Notes: generated by a model from the letters alone, not told the origin. Counted from the stretch's first letter, positions 52,189-61,534 are shown. The stretch: DNA of 64,000 nt from Streptomyces phaeofaciens (GCF_014648915.1 NZ_BMSA01000016.1:124001-188000); one strand, 5' to 3'. Made by a program: numbers and translations.

Positions 52189-52845
52189 ATGGGCTTCACG
52201 ATCGGCGGCATTCGCGAGATCCGCTCCGGCGCGCGCAGGCGCGGTCGCTCGTCCGAGTGCACCGCGGTCGCCGAGTTCACGGGGCTGTGGGGCTGGGACG
52301 TGGTGCCGGGTGCCCGGGCCGCGGCGGGCGTCTGCTCGTGCGGCCGCGCCGGCTGCCGCGAGCCCGGCGCGCATCCCCTGCTCTTCGCCCCGCGGGTGCC
52401 GGCCGGCGCCACGCTCGACGACGTCACCCGGACCTGGGCGGAGTACCCGGGCGCCACGGTGATGCTGCCGGTCGGCCAGGCGTTCGACGTGATCGAGGTC
52501 GCGGAACCCGCCGGACGCCGCGCCCTGGTCCGCCTGGAGCGCATGGGCCTCCCCCTCGGCCCGGTCTCCGTCACTCCCGAGGGCCGCACCCAGTTCTTCG
52601 TCGCCCCCGGCGCCGCCGCCGAACTGACCGGCCTCCTCTACCGCATGGGCTGGGACGACCCGGCCTCCCTCGACCTGCACGGCCTCGGCCCCGGTGCGTA
52701 CGTCACGGCCCCGCCCTCCGACCGCGGCGGCCTCGGCCCGGTCCGCTGGCTGCGCCCGCCCGCGCTGGACTCGGCGACCAGGCCCCCGGAGGCCCGGCTG
52801 CTGCTGGGGACGCTGGCGTACGTGGCGCACCGGTCGCGGGCCTGA
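52189..52845 (+). CDS. Prim-pol (bifunctional primase/polymerase)-like protein, probably degenerate
   Basis: A 218-residue protein with an AEP/prim-pol-like layout: an N-terminal LWGWDVVPGARAAAGVCSCG segment, a Trp-containing AEYPGATVMLPVGQAFDVIE strand, and a C-terminal AYVTAPPSDRGGLGPVRWLR. The catalytic D-x-D of active prim-pol enzymes is replaced by DVIEV, so polymerase activity is doubtful. A paired CxCGxxGC in the N-terminal region may bind metal. The gene is divergent from nsdA, a conserved Streptomyces neighbour. ATG 52189 has GGAGGGG 2-3 nt upstream. A domain-loss regulatory role is possible but unproven. Confidence 0.8.
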   Translation: MGFTIGGIREIRSGARRRGRSSECTAVAEFTGLWGWDVVPGARAAAGVCSCGRAGCREPGAHPLLFAPRVPAGATLDDVTRTWAEYPGATVMLPVGQAFDVIEVAEPAGRRALVRLERMGLPLGPVSVTPEGRTQFFVAPGAAAELTGLLYRMGWDDPASLDLHGLGPGAYVTAPPSDRGGLGPVRWLRPPALDSATRPPEARLLLGTLAYVAHRSRA

Positions 52846-52876
52846 GCCCCACGGCCGTCCGGACGCCGTACACAGC

Positions 52877-52915
52877 GAAGCGCCCGCTCCCACTGCACCT
52901 GGGGGCGGGCGCTTC
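52877..52915. terminator. Bidirectional terminator between prim-pol gene and ftsY
   Basis: An 11-bp perfect stem (GAAGCGCCCGC at 52877-52887 with GCGGGCGCTTC at 52905-52915) lies in the 97-nt gap between the convergent genes. Confidence 0.85.
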
Positions 52916-52942
52916 TCGCGGCGGATCCGTAAAGGCGCGCGT

Positions 52943-54157
52943 TCAGTCTCCGATAAGGGCGTCAACGAACGCCTCCGGCTCGAACGGCGCCAGGTCGTCC
53001 GCGCCCTCGCCGAGCCCGACGAGCTTGACCGGGACGCCCAGCTCGCGCTGGACGGCGACCACGATGCCGCCCTTGGCCGTGCCGTCGAGCTTGGTCAGCA
53101 CGATGCCGGTGATGTCGACGACCTCGGCGAAGACGCGGGCCTGGACCAGCCCGTTCTGCCCGGTGGTCGCGTCCAGGACCAGCAGCACCTCGTCGAGCGG
53201 GGCGTGCTTCTCGACGACCCGCTTGACCTTGCCCAGCTCGTCCATGAGGCCGGTCTTGGTGTGGAGCCGGCCGGCGGTGTCGATGAGGACCACGTCGACC
53301 CCCATCTCCTTGCCCTCCTTCACCGCGTCGAAGGCGACGGAGGCGGGGTCACCGGCCTCCGGTCCGCGCACGGTGTGGGCGCCGACCCGCTCGCCCCAGG
53401 TCTGGAGCTGGTCGGCGGCGGCGGCCCGGAAGGTGTCGGCGGCGCCCAGGACGACGGTCCGGCCGTCGGCCACGAGCACCCGCGCGAGCTTGCCGGTGGT
53501 GGTGGTCTTGCCGGTGCCGTTGACCCCGACGACCATCACGATGCCGGGCTTGCGGTCCGCGGGCTCGGTCTTCACGACGCGGTCCATGTCGGTGCCGACC
53601 AGCGTGAGCAGCTCCTCGCGCAGCAGGCCGCGCAGCTCCGCGGGGGTGCGGGTGCCGAGCACCTTGACGCGCTCGCGCAACCGCCCGACCAGCTCTTCGG
53701 TGGGCAGCACGCCGACGTCGGCGGTGAGCAGGGTGTCCTCGATCTCCTCCCAGGTGTCGTCGTCGAGGTGCTCGCGCGAGAGCAGCGTGAGCAGGCCCTT
53801 GCCGAGAGCGTTCTGGGAACGGGAGAGCCGGGCGCGCAGGCGGACGAGCCGCCCCGCGGTGGGCTCCGGGATCTCGATCTCCGGAGCCTCGACGGTGAGG
53901 TCGGCGGGCGGCTCCTCGACCGCGACCCCGGCCGGGGCGCCGTCGGGAAGATCCACCTCCTCGATCGTGCGGCGCGGTTCGTCGCGCGGCGTCTCGGCCT
54001 CGTCGCCGACCTGCGGCTCGGCCGGGGGTGCGGTGATGTCGGGCGCTGCGGGCGGCGGCGGGGGCAGCGACTTCTTCCGCCGGCTGCCGACGACGAGCCC
54101 GCCGAGCACACCGAGCACCAGCACGGCGATGACTACAACAAGGATGACGGTTTCCAT
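52943..54157 (-). CDS. ftsY: Signal recognition particle receptor FtsY
   Basis: A 404-residue SRP receptor. The N-terminus has a membrane helix (METVILVVVIAVLVLGVLGG), then a Pro/Glu-rich acidic A domain and the N and G domains (GVNGTGKTTTTGKLARVLVA, GAADTFRAAAADQL, DTAGRLHTKTGLMDELGKV, TKLDGTAKGGIVVAV, GLGEGADDLAPFEPEAFVDA). ATG 54157 is 26 codons inside the open frame and gives the family N-terminus. It pairs functionally with Ffh. Confidence 0.96.
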   Translation of the reverse strand: METVILVVVIAVLVLGVLGGLVVGSRRKKSLPPPPPAAPDITAPPAEPQVGDEAETPRDEPRRTIEEVDLPDGAPAGVAVEEPPADLTVEAPEIEIPEPTAGRLVRLRARLSRSQNALGKGLLTLLSREHLDDDTWEEIEDTLLTADVGVLPTEELVGRLRERVKVLGTRTPAELRGLLREELLTLVGTDMDRVVKTEPADRKPGIVMVVGVNGTGKTTTTGKLARVLVADGRTVVLGAADTFRAAAADQLQTWGERVGAHTVRGPEAGDPASVAFDAVKEGKEMGVDVVLIDTAGRLHTKTGLMDELGKVKRVVEKHAPLDEVLLVLDATTGQNGLVQARVFAEVVDITGIVLTKLDGTAKGGIVVAVQRELGVPVKLVGLGEGADDLAPFEPEAFVDALIGD

Positions 54158-54301
54158 AACCCGTCCAGTATGCGCGACCCCCCTGCGCCGGGGCCGTCTC
54201 CGCCGCCGTGGCCGGTGCGTCGGAACGGGCGGCACCGTACCCCTGGTTACCTGATGGAGTGTCAGCTAACGTCCCCCCTCCACCACGAAGGGGGGCCTCC
54301 C

Positions 54302-55273
54302 ATGCCCGTCACCGTCGTCCGTTTCAACCTCGTCGCCCCCGGCGCCTCCCCCGCCGAGCTGGGCGTCCGCTACCGGGCCGCCCTGGAGATGGCCGCGTAC
54401 GCCGACGAGCACGGGATCACCACCGTGCAGACCGAGGAGCACCACGGCGTCGAGAACAACTGGCTGCCGTCGCCGTTCGCCTTCGCGGGCGCGGTACTGG
54501 GCGCGACCCGGCGCCTCGCGGTCACGGTCTCGGCGGTGATCGGCCCGCTGCACGACCCGCTGCGGCTGGCCGAGGACATCGCCGTACTGGATCTGCTGAG
54601 CGGCGGCCGGCTGGTCACGGTCGCCGGGATCGGCTACCGGCCGGCGGAGTACGCGCGGGCCGGCGTGGACTGGAAGCGGCGCGGCCGGCTCCAGGACGAG
54701 CTGCTGGAGACCGTACTGAAGGCCTGGACGGGCGAGGAGTTCGCGTACCGGGGCCGTACCGTGCGGGTCACCCCGCGTCCGCAGACCGACCCGCACCCCC
54801 TGCTCCTGGTCGGGGGCTCCTCACGGGCCGCCGCCCGCCGGGCCGCCCGGCTCGGCCTGCCGTTCTTCCCCAGCGCGCACCTGCCGGAGCTGGAGGCGTA
54901 CTACAAGGAGCGGCTGGTGGAGTACGGCACGGAGGGCTGGACGATGATGCCGGCCGCCGAGACCCCGCTGCTGCACGTGGCCGACGACCCGGACCGGGCC
55001 TGGGCCGCCTACGGGCGGCACTTCCTGCACGAGGCCCGGACCTACGCCTCCTGGCAGTCCGAGGAGATCCGCTCGGCGGTGCGGTCGGGTGCGACGACCG
55101 TGGACGAGCTGCGCGCGGAGGGCGTGTACCGGATCCTCACACCGGACGAGTGCGTGGCGCAGGGACTCGACCACCTCGTCCTGCATCCGCTGGCGGGCGG
55201 AATGCCGGTGGAGGAGGGCTGGCGCAGCCTCCGACTGCTCGCGGAGCGGGTGCTTCCGGCACTGGGGGACTGA
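54302..55273 (+). CDS. LLM-class flavin-dependent oxidoreductase
   Basis: A 323-residue luciferase-like monooxygenase. Family landmarks include VRFNLVAPGASPAELG, AAYADEHGITTVQTEEHHGV (the ITTVQTEEHH type), GRLVTVAGIGYRPAEYARAG and HPLLLVGGSSRAAARRAA. Reduced FMN or F420 would be the cofactor; the substrate is not known. The ATG is at 54302; the reading frame upstream is non-coding. It is followed immediately by a 14-bp minisatellite and a strong hairpin that also serves the convergent glcP. Confidence 0.92.
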   Translation: MPVTVVRFNLVAPGASPAELGVRYRAALEMAAYADEHGITTVQTEEHHGVENNWLPSPFAFAGAVLGATRRLAVTVSAVIGPLHDPLRLAEDIAVLDLLSGGRLVTVAGIGYRPAEYARAGVDWKRRGRLQDELLETVLKAWTGEEFAYRGRTVRVTPRPQTDPHPLLLVGGSSRAAARRAARLGLPFFPSAHLPELEAYYKERLVEYGTEGWTMMPAAETPLLHVADDPDRAWAAYGRHFLHEARTYASWQSEEIRSAVRSGATTVDELRAEGVYRILTPDECVAQGLDHLVLHPLAGGMPVEEGWRSLRLLAERVLPALGD

Positions 55274-55274
55274 G

Positions 55275-55386
55275 GGTCGGCGACTGGGTGTCGGCTTCTG
55301 GAGGTCGGCTTCAGGGGGTCGGCTTCAGGGGGTCGGCTTCAGGGGGTCGGCTTCTGGAGGTCGGATTCTGGAGGTCGGCTTCCGGG
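55275..55386. repeat. 14-bp minisatellite, eight copies
   Basis: Eight head-to-tail 14-bp units of GGTCGGCTTC(A/T/C)GG(G/A) type fill 55275-55386; the middle copies are identical and the outer ones have one to three changes. The array starts 2 nt after the oxidoreductase stop. The unit length is not a multiple of 3, so it is not protein-coding. Confidence 0.95.
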
Positions 55387-55394
55387 GAACGAGA

Positions 55395-55437
55395 CCGCCG
55401 CCCCCGGTCCGGGCTGTGACCGGGCCGGGGGCGGCGG
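55395..55437. terminator. Strong hairpin terminator between oxidoreductase and glcP
   Basis: A 13-bp perfect stem (CCGCCGCCCCCGG at 55395-55407 with CCGGGGGCGGCGG at 55425-55437) follows the minisatellite and lies between the convergent genes. Confidence 0.85.
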
Positions 55438-55512
55438 TGGGATACGAGGAGAGGGGCAGCGGGGACTTGGCCCTTCTCCCCGAGTACGGGGGCCGGTGGC
55501 GTACCGGGCCGG

Positions 55513-56931
55513 TCAGCCCATCTCCTCCAGCGCCTTGCCCTTCGTCTCCTTGACGTACTTCAGGACGAACGGGACGGACAGCGCGGCGAAGGCCGCGTAG
55601 ATCACGTAGGTGACGGAGAGGTTCCAGTCGGCCAGCGACGGGAAGCTCGCGGTGATCGCCCAGTTGGCGATCCACTGCGCGGAGGCGGCGACGCCGAGGG
55701 CGGCGGCGCGGATCCGGTTGGGGAACATCTCGCCGAGCATGACCCAGACGACCACACCCCACGACAGGGCGAAGAACAGCACGAACACATGGGCGGCGAT
55801 CAGGGCGATCCAGCCCTGGGTGGCCGGGAGCTTGCCGTCGACGAGGTCGAAGGAGAACGCCCAGGCCTCCAGCGCGAGGCCCACCACCATGCCGATCGAG
55901 CCGATGATGGCGAGCGGACGGCGGCCGACACGGTCCACGAAGATCATCGCGATCACGGTGCCGACGATGTTGATGATCGACGTGGTGAAGGAGTAGAAGA
56001 AGGAGTCCGCCGGGTCCACGCCGACCGACTGCCACAGCGTCGAGGAGTAGTAGAACGCGACGTTGATGCCGACGAACTGCTGGAAGACCGACAGGCCGAT
56101 ACCGATCCAGACGATCGGCTTGAAGAAGAAGCCGCCGCCGAGCAGGTCCTTGAAGGTGGACTTGTGCTCGCTGTTCATGGCCTGCTCGATCTCGGTGACG
56201 CGGGCATCCAGGTCGCCGCTCTCACCCTCGACCTCGGCGAGGATCTCGCGGGCCCGCTCACGCTTGCCGACGGAGATCAGGAAGCGCGGGGACTCGGGGA
56301 TGGCGAAGGAGAGCAGCCCGTACAGGACGGCCGGGACGACCATCACGCCGAGCATGACCTGCCAGGCCTCCAGGCCCATCAGCGTGCCGCGCTGGTCGCC
56401 GCCTGCGGCGTTGAGCAGACCCCAGTTGACCAGCTGCGAGATGGCGATGCCGATGACGATCGCGGCCTGCTGGAAGGAGCCGAGCCGGCCGCGGTAGGCG
56501 GGCGGGGCCACCTCGGCGATGTAGGCGGGGCCGATGACCGAGGCCATGCCGATGGCGAAGCCGCCGACGACGCGCCACAGGGCGAAGTCCCACAGCGAGA
56601 AGGGCAGCGCGGAGCCGACGGCGCTGACCGTGAAGAGCACGGCGGCTATCTGCATGACGCGGATCCGGCCGATGCGGTCGGCGATCCGGCCCGCGGTGGC
56701 GGCGCCGACGGCGCAGCCGATCAGGGCGATGGCGATGACCTGCGCCAGGGCCGCCGAGCCGATGTCGTAGCGGTCCCGGATGGCCTCGACGGCGCCGTTG
56801 ATCACGGAGCTGTCGTAGCCGAAGAGGAAGCCGCCCATCGCGGCCGCCGCCGCGATGAAGATGACATGCCCGAGATGATCGGGATGAGCCGTCCGGGCTC
56901 CCGGCTTGGGTGTCTGCGCTGTGCTGGTCAC
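55513..56931 (-). CDS. glcP: Glucose permease GlcP (MFS sugar:H+ symporter)
   Basis: A 472-residue major facilitator of the sugar-porter family, the same length as the main S. coelicolor glucose permease. It has twelve helices with GFLFGYDSSVINGAVEAIRD, RIADRIGRIRV, PESPRFLISVGKR, GINVAFYYSSTLWQSVGVDP, VDRVGRRPLAIIGS and the helix 10-11 WVMLGEMFPNRIRAAALG. GTG 56931 has GAGGAG 7 nt upstream. Glucose import and glucose repression in Streptomyces depend on GlcP with glucokinase. An inverted repeat upstream is a candidate operator. Other sugars cannot be excluded. Confidence 0.95.
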   Translation of the reverse strand: MTSTAQTPKPGARTAHPDHLGHVIFIAAAAAMGGFLFGYDSSVINGAVEAIRDRYDIGSAALAQVIAIALIGCAVGAATAGRIADRIGRIRVMQIAAVLFTVSAVGSALPFSLWDFALWRVVGGFAIGMASVIGPAYIAEVAPPAYRGRLGSFQQAAIVIGIAISQLVNWGLLNAAGGDQRGTLMGLEAWQVMLGVMVVPAVLYGLLSFAIPESPRFLISVGKRERAREILAEVEGESGDLDARVTEIEQAMNSEHKSTFKDLLGGGFFFKPIVWIGIGLSVFQQFVGINVAFYYSSTLWQSVGVDPADSFFYSFTTSIINIVGTVIAMIFVDRVGRRPLAIIGSIGMVVGLALEAWAFSFDLVDGKLPATQGWIALIAAHVFVLFFALSWGVVVWVMLGEMFPNRIRAAALGVAASAQWIANWAITASFPSLADWNLSVTYVIYAAFAALSVPFVLKYVKETKGKALEEMG

Positions 56932-56994
56932 GTTCAACTCCTCGGGCCGCCGGCAGCGCTGCCGACGTGGGGGGCCTCCCAGATAGGTGCTACC

Positions 56995-57031
56995 TGAAGG
57001 CAAATCCGACGTCGACGAGAGTATGCCTTCA
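56995..57031. promoter_or_regulatory. Inverted repeat in the glcP promoter region
   Basis: TGAAGGCA at 56995-57002 and its complement TGCCTTCA at 57024-57031 are separated by 21 bp. On the minus strand a TTGAAG can serve as a -35 element within the upstream half. The symmetry and position suggest an operator for sugar-dependent control of glcP. Confidence 0.5.
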
Positions 57032-57133
57032 AGACCCGAAATCAAACAGGGGGAATTGTGAGATCACAGACACAGGAAACCCACATGTGTTCACTTCTTG
57101 AACTCGTGCGGGGATGCAGGAGGTTGGCGGAGG

Positions 57134-60100
57134 TCAGCGCAGCCGCTGGCTGATCACCTTGGACACCCCGTCGCCCTGCATGGACACGCCGTACAGCGCG
57201 TCGGCGACCTCCATGGTCCGCTTCTGGTGCGTGATCACGATCAGCTGCGAGGACTCCTGGAGCTCCTGCATGATCCGGATCAGCCGCTGGAGGTTGGTGT
57301 CGTCGAGGGCCGCCTCGACCTCGTCCATGACGTAGAACGGGCTGGGCCGGGCCTTGAAGATGGACACCAGCATGGCGACGGCGGTCAGCGACCGCTCGCC
57401 GCCGGAGAGCAGGCTGAGCCGCTTGACCTTCTTGCCCGGCGGCCGGGCCTCGACGTCCACGCCCGTGGTGAGCATGTTGTCGGGATCGGTGAGGATCAGC
57501 CGCCCGTCCCCGCCGGGGAAGAGCCGGCTGAACACCCCCTCGAACTCCCGCGCCGTGTCCCGGAACGCCTCGGTGAAGACCTGCTCGACGCGTTCGTCGA
57601 CCTCCTTGACCACCTGGAGCAGGTCGGCACGGGTCTTCTTCAGGTCCTCCAGCTGCTCGCTGAGGAACTTGTGGCGTTCCTCCAGCGCGGCGAACTCCTC
57701 CAGCGCGAGCGGGTTCACCTTGCCCAGCTGCTGGTACGCCCGCTCGGCGGCCTTCAGCCGCTTCTCCTGCTCCGCCCGCACGAAGGGCACGGGCTGGTTG
57801 CGGGGATGCTCGGGATCCTCCGGCAGCTCCTCGCCCTCGGCGGGCAACGAGGGCGGGACGAGCTGGCGGGGACCGTACTCGGAGACGAGCCCGGCGGGCT
57901 CCACGCCCAGCTCCTCCAGCGCCCTGGTCTCCAGCTGCTCGATCCGCAGCCGCTTCTCGGCCCCGAGGACCTCGCCCCGGTGGACGGAGTCCGTCAGCTT
58001 GTCCAGCTCGCCCTTGAGGTCACGCCCGGCGGTACGGGCGGCGGCCAGCTCCTGCTCGCGGCGCGCCTTGGCGGCCTCGGCGGCGACGCGCTCGGCGTCG
58101 GCCCGGCCGAGGGACACCTCGACATGGGCGAGCAGCTGCCGGGCGCCGGAGGAGACGGCCTCGGCGACGGCGGCCTCGTGCCGCAGCCGGGCCCGCCGCT
58201 GCTCGGCACGCGCGCGTGCCTCGCGCTCCGCCCGCGCGGCCCGGTCCAGCCCGTCGGCCCGCCCGGCGAGCCCCTTCACCCGCTCCTCGTGCGTACGGAC
58301 CTGGAGACGCGCCTCCATCTCGGTCTGGCGGGCGTTCGCCCCGTCGGCGGCGAGCCGGTCCCGCACCGAGGTGTCGGGCTCCTCCTCGACCGGCATCTCC
58401 TCGGCGACGGCCAGCCGTTCGGCCAGCACCTCGGCCTCTTCCACGGCCCTGTCGAGCGCGTCCTGGGCCCGTGTTGCGGCGGCGGTGGACCGCTCGGCCT
58501 CACCCGCGGCACCGCGCGCCTGGCCGGCGAGCCGTCCGAGCTGCTGCGCGACGGCCGACTTCTCCCGGTCGGCGGCCCGCCGCCGCTCCCCCAGCTCCTC
58601 GACCAGCGCGGCACACTCCCCGCGGCGCTCACCGGCCGCGTGCTGCGCCTCAGTCAGCTCCTCGCACCGCACCGCCAGTTCCTCCAGCTCGGCGGCGGCC
58701 TCGTCGACGGACGCCTGCACTTCGAGCAGGCTGGGCGCCCCGGCCGACCCACCGTGCGCGAAGTGCGCCCCGAGCAGGTCGCCCTCGGCGGTGACGGCGG
58801 TGAGGTCGGGCCGCGCGTAGACGAGTTCCTCGGCGTCCTCCAGCGTGCCGACGACGACGATCCCGTGCAGCAGCCGCCGCACGGCGGCCATCAGCTCGGA
58901 GGGCCCACGAACGAGATCGGCGGCGTACGGCGGCCCGTCCGGCCGTGGCTCCTGCGCCGCGGGCTCGGGGGCGCCGCTCAGCAGCAGCGCCGCCCGCCCC
59001 GCGTCCTGCTTGCGCAGCAGGCGGATGGCCTCGGCGGCCGAGGCGGGGGTGGTCACGGCGATCGCGTCGGCCGCCGCGCCGAAGGCGGCCGCCAGCGCGA
59101 CCTCGTGTCCGGGGGTGACGGTCAGCAGTTCCGCCACCGGTCCGAGCAGTCCGGCGAGCCGGTCGCGCGCGCCGAGCAGCGCGCCCGTGCCGTCCTTGCG
59201 GCGCAGGCCGAGGGCGAGGGCCTCGTGGCGGGCCCGGGTCGCGGCGCGCCGGCGTTCGGCCGCGGTGGCCGCCTCGCGGGCGGCGGACAGCGCGGCCTCC
59301 GCCTCCGCCAGCCGCCGCTTCGCCGCCTCGTGCAGCTCGGCCAGTTCCACGTCCCCGGCGTCGAGGCCGTCGACCTCCGCCTTCAGGGCCTCGTACTCCT
59401 CCTGCGCGGTGACGGCCCGTTCCTGGGCCTCGTCCCGGGCGGCGGCCAGCCGGTCGATCTCGGCCTGGGCGGAGGCGGCGCGTGAGCGGGCCGCGTTGAC
59501 CTGGCCGTTCAGCCGGGCGAGACCCTCGCGCCGGTCGGCGATGGCGCGGGCGACGTCCTTCAGCCGCCGTTCCTCGACGGCGAGTTCCCGTTCCAGGTCG
59601 GCGCGGTGGGAGACGGTGTCGTCCAGGGCGTGCTGGGCCGCTTCCAGGGCGGCCTCCAGTTCGGCCTCCTGCTCGCGGACGCGGGCGGCCTCGCGCTCCA
59701 TGTCCTCGGGGTCGCGGCCGCGCCGCTCCTCGGGGGGCGCGGAGGTGGCGCTCTTCACCCGGGCGTCGGCGAGCGAGATCGTGCCGCGGACGCGTTCGGC
59801 GAGCTGGGACAGTTCGTACCAGGTCTGCTGGGCGCGCTGGAGGCGTGGCGCGAGCCGCCGTACCTGGTCCTCCAGGAGCGCCTCGCGCTGGAGGGCCTTG
59901 CGCAGCTCCTGCTCGGCGGCTTCCTTGCGTTCCTTGAGCGCGGCCTCGTCGGCCACCTCGGCCCGGAGCGCCTCCCGCAGCCGTACGAGATCGTCGGCCA
60001 GCAGCCGGAGCCGGGCGTCGCGCAGGTCCGCCTGGATGACGGCGGCTCTTCTGGCCACCGCCGCCTGGCGGCCCAGCGGCTTGAGCTGGCGCCGCAGTTC

Positions 60101-60688
60101 GTCGGTCAGGTCCTGCACGCGTGCCAGGTTGGCCTTCATCGCGTCCAGTTTCCGCAGCGCCTTCTCCTTGCGCTTGCGGTGCTTGAGCACACCCGCGGCC
60201 TCTTCGATGAAGGCGCGGCGGCCCATCGGGTCGGCGTGCAGGACGGAGTCGAGCTGGCCCTGGCCGACGATGACGTGCATCTCGCGGCCGATGCCGGAGT
60301 CGGACAGCAGGTCCTGGATGTCGAGCAGCCGGCAGGTGTCGCCGTTGATCTGGTACTCGCTGCCGCCGTTGCGGAACATGATCCGCGTGATGGTGACCTC
60401 GGCGTACTCGATGGGCAGCGCGCCGTCGGAGTTGTCGATGGTGAGGGACACCTCGGCGCGGCCCAGCGGCGGGCGGCCGGTGGTGCCGGCGAAGATGACG
60501 TCCTCCATCTTCCCGCCGCGCAGCGACTTGGCGCCCTGCTCGCCCATGACCCAGCTGAGGGCGTCCACGACATTGGACTTGCCCGAGCCGTTGGGCCCGA
60601 CGACACACGTGATCCCCGGCTCGAACCGGAGTGTGGTCGCCGATGCGAACGACTTGAACCCTCGGAGGGTCAGGGCCTTGAGGTGCAC
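57134..60688 (-). CDS. smc: Chromosome segregation protein SMC
   Basis: A 1184-residue SMC protein that with ScpA/ScpB organises and separates chromosomes. The N-terminal ATPase half has LTLRGFKSFASATTL and Walker A GPNGSGKS (residues 31-38); long coiled coils follow with a hinge near 520-650; the C-terminal half has the signature LSGGERSLTAVAMLVS and Walker B PFYVMDEVEAALDDTN. GTG 60688 is the start; the frame upstream to 60757 lacks family sequence. The length is normal. It is followed by glcP on the same strand after about 200 nt. Confidence 0.96.
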   Translation of the reverse strand: MHLKALTLRGFKSFASATTLRFEPGITCVVGPNGSGKSNVVDALSWVMGEQGAKSLRGGKMEDVIFAGTTGRPPLGRAEVSLTIDNSDGALPIEYAEVTITRIMFRNGGSEYQINGDTCRLLDIQDLLSDSGIGREMHVIVGQGQLDSVLHADPMGRRAFIEEAAGVLKHRKRKEKALRKLDAMKANLARVQDLTDELRRQLKPLGRQAAVARRAAVIQADLRDARLRLLADDLVRLREALRAEVADEAALKERKEAAEQELRKALQREALLEDQVRRLAPRLQRAQQTWYELSQLAERVRGTISLADARVKSATSAPPEERRGRDPEDMEREAARVREQEAELEAALEAAQHALDDTVSHRADLERELAVEERRLKDVARAIADRREGLARLNGQVNAARSRAASAQAEIDRLAAARDEAQERAVTAQEEYEALKAEVDGLDAGDVELAELHEAAKRRLAEAEAALSAAREAATAAERRRAATRARHEALALGLRRKDGTGALLGARDRLAGLLGPVAELLTVTPGHEVALAAAFGAAADAIAVTTPASAAEAIRLLRKQDAGRAALLLSGAPEPAAQEPRPDGPPYAADLVRGPSELMAAVRRLLHGIVVVGTLEDAEELVYARPDLTAVTAEGDLLGAHFAHGGSAGAPSLLEVQASVDEAAAELEELAVRCEELTEAQHAAGERRGECAALVEELGERRRAADREKSAVAQQLGRLAGQARGAAGEAERSTAAATRAQDALDRAVEEAEVLAERLAVAEEMPVEEEPDTSVRDRLAADGANARQTEMEARLQVRTHEERVKGLAGRADGLDRAARAEREARARAEQRRARLRHEAAVAEAVSSGARQLLAHVEVSLGRADAERVAAEAAKARREQELAAARTAGRDLKGELDKLTDSVHRGEVLGAEKRLRIEQLETRALEELGVEPAGLVSEYGPRQLVPPSLPAEGEELPEDPEHPRNQPVPFVRAEQEKRLKAAERAYQQLGKVNPLALEEFAALEERHKFLSEQLEDLKKTRADLLQVVKEVDERVEQVFTEAFRDTAREFEGVFSRLFPGGDGRLILTDPDNMLTTGVDVEARPPGKKVKRLSLLSGGERSLTAVAMLVSIFKARPSPFYVMDEVEAALDDTNLQRLIRIMQELQESSQLIVITHQKRTMEVADALYGVSMQGDGVSKVISQRLR

Positions 60689-60850
60689 GGCGCTGGACTC
60701 TACCTTCCGAGGAAGTCTCACACGATGAACGCTGGACGACCCCGCGGTTTCACCCATGAACGCGCAGGGCAGACCACACGTTAAAGAGAACGAAACAGCG
60801 GGCGAAACGGCGGGCGGGGGAAAGAAAGACGTGCGGGGAAAGAAAGAAGG

Positions 60851-60868
60851 GACGCCGAGGCGTCCCTT
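60851..60868 (-). terminator. Intrinsic terminator after the small coiled-coil gene
   Basis: On the minus strand GGGACGCC-tc-GGCGTCCC (8-bp stem) is followed by TTCTTTCTTTCC, an unusually classical rho-independent terminator for this genome, 85 nt past the small gene. Confidence 0.8.
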
Positions 60869-60952
60869 GCAACTTCTGACAACTTAGCGGTCCGACGCGG
60901 TTGATATGTGTCGCCCAACCACTGCGTGTGCTGTTGTGGAGCGGTGCAGCGA

Positions 60953-61156
60953 TCAGGTGAGCGCAGGCTCCGCCTGGTGTGCGTCGATGCTCTCCATGAA
61001 CCTGTCGTGAGAAGCGGCAGCCGTCAGAGCGTCGTTCTCGGCCTGGATCCTTCCGAGCTCGGATTCCAGGTCCTGGACGCGCTGCTGGAGCCGTCGCATC
61101 TCGGCGAGGAGTCGCGGGTCGGAGCCGCCGACGTAACCGAGAAGCGCCTTTGCCAT
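60953..61156 (-). CDS. Small coiled-coil protein, Streptomyces-conserved
   Basis: A 67-residue protein, MAKALLGYVGGSDPRLLAEM then RRLQQRVQDLESELGRIQAE: a short conserved N-terminus followed by a heptad-rich coiled coil and a charged end (HDRFMESIDAHQAEPALT). It is widespread in Streptomyces as a hypothetical protein next to smc. ATG 61156 has GGAGG about 10 nt upstream. The gene has its own terminator. I do not know its function; a scaffold or chromosome-related role is only suggested by the location. Confidence 0.88.
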   Translation of the reverse strand: MAKALLGYVGGSDPRLLAEMRRLQQRVQDLESELGRIQAENDALTAAASHDRFMESIDAHQAEPALT

Positions 61157-61534
61157 GATGGATGGTCCTCCACACTGAGTGACCGACCGAAGCGGTGTGG
61201 GTCGTGAGGGATTCGCACCCGCGGTGCTTGACAGGATCTTGATCGTGCTGCCGTTCATCCATGCCAAACAGCTAAGGTGCGCGGGGCTTTCAGCGTCTCA
61301 CCAAAAAGTTTGACGGTCAACACGATCACGCCCCGTATTGGCGGGCAACCCTGAGCCACACGGCCGGAACGGCTGCGCTGCGGCTCCCTCGGGACCCTCG
61401 GGGCGTGGCGATCATCCTTGCGTGCGGAGCATTCCATCGCAAGCGATTCTTGGCAACCACCTGCCCCTTTCCGCTGGAGGCACATGCCGTTGGCATGTGC
61501 CCCCGCTTCGGCGGGGTCGTTCCGTCCGAGGACG
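61157..61534. other. 378-nt intergenic region between acyP and the small coiled-coil gene
   Basis: No gene seen. It contains two tandem hairpins near the acyP stop (listed separately), an AT-richer central part at 61270-61450, and likely the promoter of the coiled-coil gene near 61160-61230. Confidence 0.6.
61479..61516 (-). terminator. Tandem hairpin terminator after acyP
   Basis: Two adjoining hairpins: CCCCGC-TTCG-GCGGGG at 61501-61516, and a perfect 10-bp stem GGCACATGCC-GTT-GGCATGTGCC at 61479-61501. They lie 18 nt past the acyP stop on the minus strand. Confidence 0.75.
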
